A stretch of DNA of 64,000 nt from Hymenobacter sp. YIM 151858-1 (GTDB taxonomy: Bacteria; Bacteroidota; Bacteroidia; Cytophagales; Hymenobacteraceae), in the NCBI RefSeq assembly GCF_025979705.1, contig NZ_CP110136.1, positions 3,348,001 through 3,412,000 on the forward strand. The letters are read 5' to 3'. Position numbers and translations under genes: made by a program. Positions 39,650-48,582 of this stretch are shown piece after piece. Below the pieces are notes generated by a model. That model was not told where the DNA came from. It ran no database searches and worked only from the letters and a program-made list of their open reading frames with translations. How positions within the stretch are numbered: the first letter of the stretch is position 1; each line of letters opens with the position of its first letter.

Positions 39650-40276
39650 ATGTCGGAAAATAGCACTGCCTCGGCGCCGGTGCTGGCGCCCGAGCGCCTC
39701 GCCAACGCCTATACCTACGAATCGTACCGCCAACTCATCGACGATTTGCTGGCCCAAGGCCGCACCACGGGCCCCAACCAATCGGGGGACTTGCTGAAGT
39801 ATGCCCGCCTGAACGAGCAGCGCATGTCGCGCATCGACAAAACGGTGGTGGTGCAGCCCGAGCTGCAGGCCGAGCTCGACCGGCTGCAGGGCCGCTACGT
39901 GTGGCTGGTGCTAACCGAAGGCTGGTGCGGCGACGCCGCCCAGATTGTGCCCGTGTTCGAGGCCGTGGTGCGCGCCAGCCACCAGAAGCTGAAATCGGCC
40001 TACTTGCTACGCGACGAAAACCTGGACCTGATGGACCGCTACCTCACCAACGGCGGGCGTTCCATCCCGAAGCTCATTGTGCTGCAAGGCGATACGCTTA
40101 CCGAAGTGGCCACCTGGGGCCCGCGCCCGGCCCCGGCGCAGGAAATGTTTCAGCGCCTGAAAGAGCAGCAGCTGCCCTTCGAGGAATTTGCCACGCAGTT
40201 GCACGGCTGGTACGCCAAAGACCGCACCCAAAGCACCCAGCAGGAGTTGCGGGCCCTGCTGCAGCAGCTGGCTTAG
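39650..40276 (+). CDS. Thioredoxin-family protein with single-Cys site
   Basis: A 208-residue protein. A helical N-terminal region (RLANAYTYESYRQLIDDLLA) precedes a thioredoxin fold with LTEGWCGDAAQIVPVFEAVV and a cis-Pro in GRSIPKLIVLQ. The active site is WCGDA, so the second Cys is missing; it cannot do normal dithiol exchange. Such proteins are common in Bacteroidota and sometimes follow DinB-like genes as here. A redox-sensing or bacilliredoxin-like role is possible but unproven. It has no signal peptide. The nitroreductase gene follows 76 bases later. Confidence 0.88.
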   Translation: MSENSTASAPVLAPERLANAYTYESYRQLIDDLLAQGRTTGPNQSGDLLKYARLNEQRMSRIDKTVVVQPELQAELDRLQGRYVWLVLTEGWCGDAAQIVPVFEAVVRASHQKLKSAYLLRDENLDLMDRYLTNGGRSIPKLIVLQGDTLTEVATWGPRPAPAQEMFQRLKEQQLPFEEFATQLHGWYAKDRTQSTQQELRALLQQLA

Positions 40277-40352
40277 CTGCCTCACTAAGCCCGTGCCCAT
40301 GCCACCTAGGCGGGGCCGTGGCTGTACTCTCCTTCCGATTCACGCCGAGCTT

Positions 40353-40943
40353 ATGTCCGTAAAACACGCCCAAACCAAGTACCCGGTAGCCGATTTCATT
40401 AAGCACCGCTGGAGCGCCCGTTCGTTTTCCAACCAACCCATCGACGACGAAACCCTGCGCACCTTGTTTGAGGCCGCGGCGTGGGCGCCCAGCGCCATGA
40501 ACGAGCAGCCCTGGCGCTTTGTGTACGCGCACCGCGAGCAAACCGAGGCGTTTCAGAAACTGTGGAGCTGCTTGCTGCCCGGCAACCAGCCGTGGGCCAA
40601 AAACGCGGCCGTGCTGGTGCTGGTGCTGGCGCACAAAGCCTTTGCCCAGAACGGCCAGCTCAACCGCCACTACCTGCACGATACGGGCATGGCCACCGCC
40701 AACTTGCTGCTGCAAGCCGGCGAGCTGGGCATCCATGGGCACCCCATGGGCGGGTTCGATGTGGCCCAAACGCGCGAGGCGTATCAGCTGCCCGACGAGC
40801 TGGAGCCCGTAACCGTGCTGGCCCTAGGGTATGCCGGGCCGGCCGAGCAATTGGAGGAGCCGTTCCGCTCGCGCGAGCTGGCCGCCCGCAGCCGCAAACC
40901 CTTGGAGGAGTTTGTGTTCGAAAACAATCTGCCCAGGTCCTGA
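40353..40943 (+). CDS. Nitroreductase-family FMN oxidoreductase
   Basis: A 196-residue nitroreductase: RWSARSFSNQPIDDETLRTL (FMN phosphate Arg-Ser), AAAWAPSAMNEQPWRFVYAH, DTGMATANLLLQAGELGIHG and GFDVAQTREAYQLPDE, then LALGYAGPAEQ, are the family order. These homodimeric enzymes reduce nitro compounds, quinones or other electrophiles with NAD(P)H. The substrate is unknown. The ATG at 40353 is chosen; an upstream open frame overlaps the thioredoxin-like gene. The pirin gene follows 40 bases after, and may share its transcript. Confidence 0.93.
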   Translation: MSVKHAQTKYPVADFIKHRWSARSFSNQPIDDETLRTLFEAAAWAPSAMNEQPWRFVYAHREQTEAFQKLWSCLLPGNQPWAKNAAVLVLVLAHKAFAQNGQLNRHYLHDTGMATANLLLQAGELGIHGHPMGGFDVAQTREAYQLPDELEPVTVLALGYAGPAEQLEEPFRSRELAARSRKPLEEFVFENNLPRS

Positions 40944-40983
40944 TTTCTGCTGATACTTTCCACCCCTCATCTGTTCTGCCCCG

Positions 40984-41694
40984 ATGAAAACCCAACGCTT
41001 TGCCGCCGCCGAGCGCGGCCTGAAAGACATAGGTTGGCTGCAAAGCAACTTCACCTTCAGCTTTAGCTCCTACGCCAACCCCGTGCGGGCCGGCTTCGGG
41101 CTGTTGCGCGTGTTCAACGACGACTTCGTGAAGCCCGGCAACGGCTTCGGCATTCACCCGCACCAGAACATGGAAATCATTTCGGTGATGCTGGCCGGCC
41201 GCATGAACCACCTCGACAACCTAGGGTACAAAGAAGTGGTGGAGCAGGATTGGGTGCAGATTATGAGCGCCGGCGCGGGCCTGCGCCACGAGGAGCACAA
41301 CGTGGGCGACGACGAGGTGAACTTCCTGCAAATCTGGATCGAGCCCAAGCTGCAGAACATCAGCCCGCGCTACCAGCGGCGGCAGTTTCCGCGCGAGCAG
41401 CGCCGCAACCGGCTGACCACCATCGTCTCGAACGAAGAGGGCCAGGCGCATTGCTGGATCAACCAGAACGCCAAGCTGAGCCTGGGTTACTTTGACGCCG
41501 GCCAAGCCCTCACGTACTCGCTCAACCCGCTGAATAAGTGCTTGTTCTTGTTCGTGATTGAGGGAGAACTGCGCGTAGCCGGCGAGCCGCTGCCCAAACG
41601 CGAGGCCCTAGGTATTTGGGAGACGGACAGCCTCGCCATCGAGTGCACCACCGAAAGCCAGTTCTTGCTCATCGAGGTACCCGTAAACCACTGA
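40984..41694 (+). CDS. Pirin-family protein
   Basis: A 236-residue bicupin with pirin signatures: FGIHPHQNMEIISVMLAGRM carries the metal-binding His residues, VQIMSAGAGLRHEEHNVGDD continues the N-terminal cupin, and FLQIWIEPKLQNISPRYQRR follows. YhhW-type pirins can have quercetinase activity or act as regulators, but the role in most bacteria is unknown. It follows the nitroreductase gene closely on the same strand and is terminated by a shared bidirectional hairpin. Confidence 0.93.
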   Translation: MKTQRFAAAERGLKDIGWLQSNFTFSFSSYANPVRAGFGLLRVFNDDFVKPGNGFGIHPHQNMEIISVMLAGRMNHLDNLGYKEVVEQDWVQIMSAGAGLRHEEHNVGDDEVNFLQIWIEPKLQNISPRYQRRQFPREQRRNRLTTIVSNEEGQAHCWINQNAKLSLGYFDAGQALTYSLNPLNKCLFLFVIEGELRVAGEPLPKREALGIWETDSLAIECTTESQFLLIEVPVNH

Positions 41695-41712
41695 GCTCCG
41701 CTTCAGAAACAA

Positions 41713-41750
41713 CAAAAGCCCGTCCGGCAATGGTACCGGACGGGCTTTTG
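41713..41750. terminator. Bidirectional terminator hairpin
   Basis: CAAAAGCCCGTCCGG and CCGGACGGGCTTTTG are perfect 15-base arms around CAATGGTA, between the convergent pirin and DUF4382 genes. Confidence 0.9.
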
Positions 41751-41770
41751 GCATTGGCAAGCAGCCGCCA

Positions 41771-42586
41771 CTACTGCACCGCGATGGTGCCCAGGTCGGT
41801 GGTAGCGTTATTGGTTACGGTTACGCCAGTGCGCGTTACTTCTTTGTAAGCGGCCTGGCCGCTGGGGGCCGTGGTGGTCGGGAACAGCTTCACGGTGTAG
41901 GTGCCGGCCGGCAAGCTCATTAGCTGGAAGCTACCCGTGGCATCGGCTTGGGTGCTGAACGTATCGGGCACCGTGATGCTCTGGCGAATGGCCAGTACCT
42001 GCGGCAGGGCCGCCGAAGGCGAAGCCGTGCCGCGCAGCATGCCGTTCAGGTTTTGGGCTACTACCCGAATCACGGGCTTCAGCAGGTAGCGGTCGGAGCC
42101 GGTGCCGCGCTCCACAATGGATTTGGCCACGTCGAAATCGAGGAGCAGCTGGTAGGTTTCGCGCTCCTTCAGGTTCACGTTCTGCAGCTTCAGCTTCACG
42201 CCCGAGGTTTGGCCGCTCGGGGTTTTCAGGGCGAAGGTGCCGGTGCGGGTGGTTACGGTGTTGTTCGGGCCGAGAACCAGGCGAATTTCCTTGATGTCGC
42301 CGGGCTCGAAGTCGGTATCCACGAGCAGCGCCGATTTGCCGTTCACGTAGTCGAGGATGTTGATGCTTTGCGCCGTGAAGGGCAGGTTCTGCCAGCCGTC
42401 GGGGTTGCCTTCGTCTTTGAGGTGCACCTCAATCTGGCGCAAATCGAGGTTCACGGCCCGGAAGTCGCCGGGGGCGTCGGTCATGCGAATCTGCAATTTG
42501 GCCGACTTCGAATCGTTGTCTTTGCCGCAGCCACCTAGGGCCAGGGCGCCCATCAGGGCCAGCGGAGCGAGGAATGATTTTTTCAT
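41771..42586 (-). CDS. DUF4382 domain lipoprotein with carboxypeptidase-regulatory-like domain
   Basis: A 271-residue lipoprotein: signal SFLAPLALMGALALGGC with lipobox LGGC, DUF4382 (KLQIRMTDAPGDFRAVNLDL, LPFTAQSINILDYVNGKSAL, FEPGDIKEIRLVLGPNNTVT, LLLDFDVAKSIVERGTGSDR) and a C-terminal carboxypeptidase-regulatory-like beta domain (TFSTQADATGSFQLMSLPAG, TYTVKLFPT). These occur on Bacteroidota cell surfaces and probably bind another molecule; no enzyme activity is apparent. The ATG at 42586 gives the best signal peptide. It is convergent with the pirin gene. Confidence 0.9.
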   Translation of the reverse strand: MKKSFLAPLALMGALALGGCGKDNDSKSAKLQIRMTDAPGDFRAVNLDLRQIEVHLKDEGNPDGWQNLPFTAQSINILDYVNGKSALLVDTDFEPGDIKEIRLVLGPNNTVTTRTGTFALKTPSGQTSGVKLKLQNVNLKERETYQLLLDFDVAKSIVERGTGSDRYLLKPVIRVVAQNLNGMLRGTASPSAALPQVLAIRQSITVPDTFSTQADATGSFQLMSLPAGTYTVKLFPTTTAPSGQAAYKEVTRTGVTVTNNATTDLGTIAVQ

Positions 42587-42757
42587 TGGTGGAGAAAAAG
42601 GAGGCAGAGAAAAGTGCAAGCGGGCCTAATACGAGCGAAGTTTAGAAAGGGTACACAGCTTGAAATATACTATTTCGGCTATAAACAACCCTGTCGTCAC
42701 CGATGCTGGTTACAAGTTACCCGCAAAAAGTTCACAGCCATAATCGGACCAAAACAA

Positions 42758-42789
42758 ACCGGCCCGCCGATGCTGATCGGCGGGCCGGT
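42758..42789. terminator. Terminator hairpin after asmA-like gene
   Basis: ACCGGCCCGCCGAT pairs with ATCGGCGGGCCGGT around GCTG, just beyond the stop of the leftward AsmA-like gene. Confidence 0.85.
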
Positions 42790-42807
42790 ACCTAGGAACA
42801 TTGCAAC

Positions 42808-45800
42808 TTAGTTGCGCCCCGCGGTGGTGGTATCGGTTTTGGTGGGAGCAGGTTGCGGCGCTTCGGTGGGCGGCGCCGCCTCAGTGGGCGCGGTAGGCGC
42901 CGGCTGGGTGGGCTGTGCCGGCTTCTTGCGGCGGTTCAGCAGGTTGTCGAGGCCTTGGGTGGCTTTGGCTTTCAGCTTGGCTTCGGCTTCGAGGCGTTTC
43001 TTCTCCACCTCTTGCTGTGCTTTGGCCTGCAGCTCCAGCTGCTTGCGCTCCAGCTCGCGGCGGGCGCTGTCCTGGGCTACCTGGGCCTTGGCGGCCAGCT
43101 TCAGCTTGGCATCGTCTACCTTGCTCTGCACCACGCTTTGCACCAGGTTCTTGGCCAGGTCTTTGGCCTGAGCTTTGGCGCCGGCAGTGGTCAGGCGCAC
43201 CTCGGGGTTAGCCATGGTGCCGCCAATGCGCAGGCCCATGGTTACGCGCTCGGTGCCTTTGATGTCCTGCACGCCCGTGAGCTGCGTAAGCTTGGCGTTC
43301 AGTTGGTTGCCGATTTTGCCGGTGGGCACATCCAGCGCCATTACGTACTCGAGGTTGCCCGCCACGTTCGAGGATCCGCCCACGGTAGTCTTGATCTGGC
43401 CAACCGTGAAATCAAACGGCTTCACGATGAAGTTGCCGTTGAGCATTTCAGCGGCCACGTCTTTGTTTTCCACCACAAAGCGCTTCAGCTCCTGCAGCTG
43501 CGTGAGGTTGCTGACTTTGGCCAGCGCCGGCGAGCTGCCCACGGCGGCGCGCACCACCTCAAACAAGCCTTTGCCGGTGAGCGTGCTGTACACGGGCATC
43601 ATATCCTGGCCCATTTCGCCGCTCACGTTGAAGTTGGTGGAGAAGACGCCCTCTACCTGCGAGGCCAGCGGCAGCAGCACCTTCACGGAGTTGAAGGCCC
43701 GGAAGGCGTTCTGAAAATCGAGGTTCTTGATGTTCAGGCCCAGCGAAAAGCGCGGGTGCTGCAGGTTTTTGCTGCTGTAGCTGCCGGTGGTGGCAAACGC
43801 CCCACCCAGGGTGTTGAAGGTTAGCCCGTTCAGGTTTACCGTTTCGTCGTTCACGGCCACGGTGCCCTTCACGTTGTCGAGCTTCAGGTTGTCGTATACC
43901 ACCTGGCCCACGTTGGCATTCAGCTTCAGATCGAAGAACTTCGGAATTTCGAGCACGCCCTGGGCCGCAGCCGGCGCCGCCTGGCCTTTGGCGGCCGCCG
44001 TAGCCGGGGCGGTAGGCTTGCCGCTTACCTCATCCACCATCCACTCGTTCACGTTGAAGCGGCGCGAGTTCACGGTGAGGTTGCCGCGCAGCGGCTGACC
44101 GGGCGTGAACAGGTAGCCCATGTAGTTGCTGATGGTACCCGAGGCCACAATGTCCGACGAGCCGACGAAGCCCGTCATGTTCTGCAGCACAATGTTGGCG
44201 TTGTTGAACGTGGCCGTGGCTTGACTAATGCGCAGGCCCTGCGGCAAATCGGTGCTCTTGTAGGTTACGTTTTGGGCCTGCACCGTGCCCGAGGCCACAA
44301 TGTTCTGGTAGCGTTCGGCCTCGATATCGGCCATACTGCCTTTGGCGGCCACGTTGCCGTTGAGGCGGCCCGTAACCGTCATGCCCTCGAGCGGAAAGAT
44401 TTTGGTGAGCTTCGTCAGGTCGACCACGCCGCGTACGTTGGCGTCGAACACGGGCTTATCGATGTTCTGGGCGGCTAGGCGGCCCTCCAGCGGTTCGCCA
44501 TCGAGCAGCATCCGGAACTGCGGAATGTCGATGCGGGTGTCGTTTACCTGGCCGGTAGTGTTCACCACGGTGCCGTTCAGCGTCAGGTTCTGGATGGGGG
44601 CCGGAAATTGCTTGGCCTTCACGTAGCCATTGCTGAGGCGCAGGGCGGCCTGCGTTACCGGCATCTGGGTTTTGGAGTAGGTACCCTTGGCCGTAGCATC
44701 CACAAACAGCAACCCGCGCAGCACCATATCGGGCACGGGGTACACCTTGGTGGCTTCGGCCAGATCGATGTTGGCTTTCACGCGGCCATCCACCTTCATG
44801 GGCTCCAGGCCGTCAATGGTCACGTTGCCGTCGACGGGGTTCTTACCTAGGTCGAGGTGGAAGCGTTTCACGTTCACCTTCAGGTTGTTGGTGAAGCCCG
44901 AGGGGTTATCCAGCTGCATATCGACGTTGATGTTGCGGGCAGCTTCGGGCAACTCGGGGTAGTGGAACATGCCGTTTGTTACCTGCAGGTTCACGCCGTA
45001 ACCAGGCATGCGTACATCGTTCTGCACGCCTTTGAAGTAGCCATCAAAGGCCACCTTACCGGTGGTTTCGATCTTGTCAAAATCCTTCGTGAAGGTGCCC
45101 GGCACCAGGCTCAGGATGTTCTTAAAGTCGGTTTCGAGCGCCTTAAAGGTGAGGTCGTAGGTGATGTCGGTTTCGTTGGGCAAGCCAATAGCACCCTGAA
45201 AGCTGAACGGGAAGTCGTTGAGCCGCACCTGGTTGTCCTTGAAGGTGAACAGCATGCGGCCTAGGTCCATGCCCATGGTTACGTCGGCCGTGAGCTGCTT
45301 TTGCTCCAGGTACGTGGTGCCGTCGTAGCTCATCGTCAGGGCCTCGGCCGTGGTTTGCGACTTCATATCGAACACGTTCTCGGCAAAATCGCCCGAGCCC
45401 GAGTGGTCGATGCCGCGCAGCTGCATGGCAAACGGCAGGCTCTCGTCGAGGTAGCGCAGGCGGCCGTCGGCAATTTTCCAGCCCTTAATCGTGAGCTTAA
45501 CGGCGGCCGTATCCTTGCCCTGCTCGGCCAAGGCCGAGTCCGGAATAACGATATCCCAGTTGGCGCGGCCGCTTTTCAGCACGTGCACGTTGATGTCGGG
45601 CTGCTCTACGTTCACCTGGTTGATCTTGATCTGGTCGCCGCCGATTACGCTCATCAGATCGAGCCCAATGTCGAGGCGCGGCAGGTAAGCCAAGGTGTCG
45701 CGCGCAAACGAGTCCTGCCCGATGATGCGCAGCTGCTCCACGCTCAGTGCCATGTCGGGGAAAGTGCGCAACAGGCTCACGCTCACGTTTTCGGGCTGGT

Positions 45801-45942
45801 ACTCTACCCGCGCCGCAAGCTTTTGGGCGAGTTGTTTGTCGAGGGCGGCTTTTAGCTTATCCTTGAACAGCACCGGCGCCAGCGCAAGGGCGGCTACCAG
45901 CACCACCAAGAAAATCAGCAAGCCCAGAAAAAATTTACGCAT
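42808..45942 (-). CDS. AsmA-family giant envelope protein
   Basis: A 1044-residue protein with one N-terminal membrane helix (FFLGLLIFLVVLVAALALAP, residues 4-23) and a very long series of beta strands outside the cytoplasm. The first 150 residues match AsmA (VSLLRTFPDMALSVEQLRII, RANWDIVIPDSALAEQG). The late part (FEVVRAAVGSSPALAKVSNL, LNAKLTQLTGVQDIKGTERV) matches AsmA_2, and a Lys/Ala/Gln helix and a Pro/Thr tail end the protein. AsmA-like/TamB-like proteins form hydrophobic grooves that bridge the periplasm and carry phospholipids to the outer membrane. The ATG at 45942 is chosen because upstream sequence is GC-rich leader. Confidence 0.92.
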   Translation of the reverse strand: MRKFFLGLLIFLVVLVAALALAPVLFKDKLKAALDKQLAQKLAARVEYQPENVSVSLLRTFPDMALSVEQLRIIGQDSFARDTLAYLPRLDIGLDLMSVIGGDQIKINQVNVEQPDINVHVLKSGRANWDIVIPDSALAEQGKDTAAVKLTIKGWKIADGRLRYLDESLPFAMQLRGIDHSGSGDFAENVFDMKSQTTAEALTMSYDGTTYLEQKQLTADVTMGMDLGRMLFTFKDNQVRLNDFPFSFQGAIGLPNETDITYDLTFKALETDFKNILSLVPGTFTKDFDKIETTGKVAFDGYFKGVQNDVRMPGYGVNLQVTNGMFHYPELPEAARNINVDMQLDNPSGFTNNLKVNVKRFHLDLGKNPVDGNVTIDGLEPMKVDGRVKANIDLAEATKVYPVPDMVLRGLLFVDATAKGTYSKTQMPVTQAALRLSNGYVKAKQFPAPIQNLTLNGTVVNTTGQVNDTRIDIPQFRMLLDGEPLEGRLAAQNIDKPVFDANVRGVVDLTKLTKIFPLEGMTVTGRLNGNVAAKGSMADIEAERYQNIVASGTVQAQNVTYKSTDLPQGLRISQATATFNNANIVLQNMTGFVGSSDIVASGTISNYMGYLFTPGQPLRGNLTVNSRRFNVNEWMVDEVSGKPTAPATAAAKGQAAPAAAQGVLEIPKFFDLKLNANVGQVVYDNLKLDNVKGTVAVNDETVNLNGLTFNTLGGAFATTGSYSSKNLQHPRFSLGLNIKNLDFQNAFRAFNSVKVLLPLASQVEGVFSTNFNVSGEMGQDMMPVYSTLTGKGLFEVVRAAVGSSPALAKVSNLTQLQELKRFVVENKDVAAEMLNGNFIVKPFDFTVGQIKTTVGGSSNVAGNLEYVMALDVPTGKIGNQLNAKLTQLTGVQDIKGTERVTMGLRIGGTMANPEVRLTTAGAKAQAKDLAKNLVQSVVQSKVDDAKLKLAAKAQVAQDSARRELERKQLELQAKAQQEVEKKRLEAEAKLKAKATQGLDNLLNRRKKPAQPTQPAPTAPTEAAPPTEAPQPAPTKTDTTTAGRN

Positions 45943-46094
45943 GGGTATAGTATTGATGGCGAAGCCGAAACACCTAGGGCAAATGTCCGGCCAGCTTGGG
46001 TGGCAATAGAAAGATGGGCGAATTTGCAATTTTAGTTCCGGGGCCCCGCACCCGTGCACCAAACGCAGCCGTTCCGCCGTTAGTACCGCCACTT

Positions 46095-47165
46095 ATGCGC
46101 GCCACCCACGCCTTGCTACGCTTGCTTTGCCGCCCTAGGTCTGCCAGGGGCGAGGGGCTCGTTGTGGCATTGGCAGTGGCAGGCGCCCTAGGTGCCGCGC
46201 ACGTGGCGCAAGCCCAGGACGTGTACTACTCGCAACCCTACGCCACGCGGCTGCACCTGAACCCGGCGTTTACGGGTTTGCTCGATGATTTCAGCGCCAC
46301 GCTGGCCTACCGCAACCAGTACCCCACGCTCATCGGCACGCTGCAAAGCAGCCAGCTCGCCGCCGATTACCGCTTCCGCGACCAGCGCAGCGCCTTGGGT
46401 TTGCTGGTGAACGCCGACAGGGGAGGGGGGCTGAACTTAACGCGGCTGGAGGCGGGCTTTACCTACGCCTACCGTACGCGCCTGGCCCAGGACGTGTACG
46501 CCAGCGCCGGGGCCCATGCCGCCTACGGTTCGCAGCGCATCGACTACGGCAACCTGATTTTCGGCGACCAGCTCGATGCCGACGGCAACGCCACCGGCCC
46601 CACAGCCGAGCCCGTGGAGCTGTACGACCCCAAACGGTACCTGACCCTAGGTGTGGGCGGCCTGCTTTACACCAGCCAGGCATGGCTGGGCGTGGCGGCC
46701 CACCACCTCAACCAGCCGCTTATCGGCTATGCCTCAGATGCTAAGCTACACATGCGCTTAGCAGCCCACGGCGGATACAAATACTATTTCGTGCGCCGCA
46801 ACGTTAAGCAGAAGTACCGCGAGGTCAGCCTTTCGCCTACGGCCGCCTACACCTACCAGGGCGGTTCGCAGCGCGCCGAAGTTGGCCTGTACGGTACCAC
46901 CACGCCGCTTACCCTGGGGGTGCTGTGGCGGGGTGCGGTGCCCGGCCCCGGCAAGGCACAGCAGAGCTTGGTAACACTTGTTGGCTTGGCATGGAACGGC
47001 TTTCGGTTCGGTTACAGTTACGACGTGAGCCTCAGCCGTTTCAGCCGCGAAGTAGGCGGCGCGCACGAGCTCACATTGTGTTTAGAAAAGATTGACTTGA
47101 TTGAAGCCGCGAAGCGTCGGCTCAGGCGCAAAAATTACGCCTCTCCCCCTTGTCCGAGCTTCTGA
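46095..47165 (+). CDS. PorP/SprF-family type IX secretion membrane protein
   Basis: A 356-residue outer-membrane protein with signal peptide (VALAVAGALGAAHVAQAQ) and the PorP/SprF pattern: QDVYYSQPYATRLHLNPAFT, LAYRNQYPTLIGTLQSSQLA, DQRSALGLLVNADRGGGLNL and repeated beta strands. In Flavobacterium, SprF-like proteins accompany secreted adhesins and help their export or attachment by the type IX system. The partner here is the next gene, a GldJ-like lipoprotein. No adhesin of the SprB type is in the window. The ATG at 46095 is the one that opens a signal peptide; the divergent asmA promoter overlaps the leader. Confidence 0.9.
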   Translation: MRATHALLRLLCRPRSARGEGLVVALAVAGALGAAHVAQAQDVYYSQPYATRLHLNPAFTGLLDDFSATLAYRNQYPTLIGTLQSSQLAADYRFRDQRSALGLLVNADRGGGLNLTRLEAGFTYAYRTRLAQDVYASAGAHAAYGSQRIDYGNLIFGDQLDADGNATGPTAEPVELYDPKRYLTLGVGGLLYTSQAWLGVAAHHLNQPLIGYASDAKLHMRLAAHGGYKYYFVRRNVKQKYREVSLSPTAAYTYQGGSQRAEVGLYGTTTPLTLGVLWRGAVPGPGKAQQSLVTLVGLAWNGFRFGYSYDVSLSRFSREVGGAHELTLCLEKIDLIEAAKRRLRRKNYASPPCPSF

Positions 47166-47236
47166 AAACTCGTAGTATTGCGTTCAGTTTGCCTATCTCA
47201 AGCCTTTTTCGCTCAAGGAGTTCCACGTAAACAAGT

Positions 47237-48511
47237 ATGAATTTTTCCAAGTACCTGCGTTTAGCTGTCGTTGGCGCGTGCGCCCTGTCGGCTTGCAAAA
47301 GCGGTCCGCCTTCGGCTCAGAAGCCCGGTAAGTACTCGTCCACCACGGGCATTGAGTACAACACCGAGGAGGGCATGAAGGTAGCTGACTATCAAGGCAT
47401 CCCCGAGGGCCCCGGCCTGGTGTTCATCGAAGGCGGCCGTACGGTTCTGGGTTCGGGCGAGGAAGACGTGGCCATGACCCACGACAACCTCGAGCGCACC
47501 GTAACCGTGGCCTCGTTCTACATGGACGAAGCCGAAGTAGCCAACATCCACTGGCTCGAATACCTGCACTACGTTCGCAAAGACTCGTCGGAGGAGGTTT
47601 ACCAGAAGGCGCTGCCCGACACCACCGTGTGGGCCCGCGACCTGTCGTTTAACGACCCCTACGTTGACTACTACCTGCGTTACCCCGGCTTCCGCTACTT
47701 CCCGGTAGTGGGCGTAAGCTGGCTGCAGGCCAACGACTACTGCACCTGGCGTACGGCTAAGGTGAACGAAAACCTGGCCGGCATTTCCGACGAGGGCAGC
47801 GAAGAAGCTCCCAAGAAAAAGAAAGGCGGCCTGTTCGGTAAGAAGAACAAAGGCGGCGATGCTGCTGCCGACGGCGCCGAAGGCACCACCGACGAGGATG
47901 GCAAGGTGAAAATCTCGATCGAGAACGGTAACACGCTCCCGAACTACCGCCTGCCCACCGAAGCCGAATGGGAATACGCTGCTCAGGCTATGATCGGCAC
48001 CCAGGAAACCGGCAATGAAAACCAGGAGAACAAGCGCGTTTACCCCTGGGATGGTCGCCAGATGCGTAACCCCTACGGCAAGAAGATGGGCCAGTTCCTG
48101 GCTAACTTCAAGCGTGGCCGCGGTGACTATGCTGGTATTGCCGGTTCGCTCAACGACGGCGCTATGATCACGGAGTACATCTACAACTACCCGCCCAACG
48201 ACTACGGCCTGTACAACATGGCTGGCAACGTGAACGAGTGGGTACAGGACGTGTACCGCCCGCTGTCGTTCGAAGACATGGAAGACCTGAACCCCTTCCG
48301 TCGTAATGGCGTGCTCGACGAATCGGAGAAGTACGACAAGAAAGGCTACCAGTCGCTGATCGACGACCACGTGCGCGTGTACAAAGGCGGCTCGTGGAAG
48401 GACGTAGCTTACTGGCTCTCGCCCGGTACGCGTCGCTTCATGGCCGAAGACTCGGCTACGGCCAGCATCGGCTTCCGCTGCGCCATGATCAACCCTGGCT
48501 CGAACAAGTAA
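47237..48511 (+). CDS. gldJ: GldJ-like gliding/type IX secretion lipoprotein
   Basis: A 424-residue lipoprotein: signal LAVVGACALSAC with lipobox LSAC, then a sulfatase-modifying-factor (FGE/SUMF1) fold: PGLVFIEGGRTVLGSGEEDV, RTVTVASFYMDEAEVANIHW, YRKALPD-like VYQKALPDTTVWARDLSF, PYVDYYLRYPGFRYFPVVGV, NYRLPTEAEWEYAAQAM and SIGFRCAMIN at the end. The VYQKALPDT...NDPYVDYYLR block is characteristic of GldJ rather than GldK. GldJ stabilises other motility proteins and is required for gliding and type IX secretion. A Lys/Gly-rich insert (KKKKGGLFGKKNKGGDAAAD) lies at about residues 195-214. The gene has no CCTAGG and different codon use, suggesting high expression. Confidence 0.9.
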   Translation: MNFSKYLRLAVVGACALSACKSGPPSAQKPGKYSSTTGIEYNTEEGMKVADYQGIPEGPGLVFIEGGRTVLGSGEEDVAMTHDNLERTVTVASFYMDEAEVANIHWLEYLHYVRKDSSEEVYQKALPDTTVWARDLSFNDPYVDYYLRYPGFRYFPVVGVSWLQANDYCTWRTAKVNENLAGISDEGSEEAPKKKKGGLFGKKNKGGDAAADGAEGTTDEDGKVKISIENGNTLPNYRLPTEAEWEYAAQAMIGTQETGNENQENKRVYPWDGRQMRNPYGKKMGQFLANFKRGRGDYAGIAGSLNDGAMITEYIYNYPPNDYGLYNMAGNVNEWVQDVYRPLSFEDMEDLNPFRRNGVLDESEKYDKKGYQSLIDDHVRVYKGGSWKDVAYWLSPGTRRFMAEDSATASIGFRCAMINPGSNK

Positions 48512-48537
48512 GCCACCTAGGGTTGCCCTACTTACAA

Positions 48538-48566
48538 ACGGCCCGGACTCTTGCAGTCCGGGCCGT
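48538..48566. terminator. Bidirectional terminator hairpin
   Basis: ACGGCCCGGACT pairs with AGTCCGGGCCGT around CTTGC, followed by TTTGCGTTTT. It lies between convergent gldJ and comF-like genes. Confidence 0.88.
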
Positions 48567-48582
48567 TTTGCGTTTTACCTAC

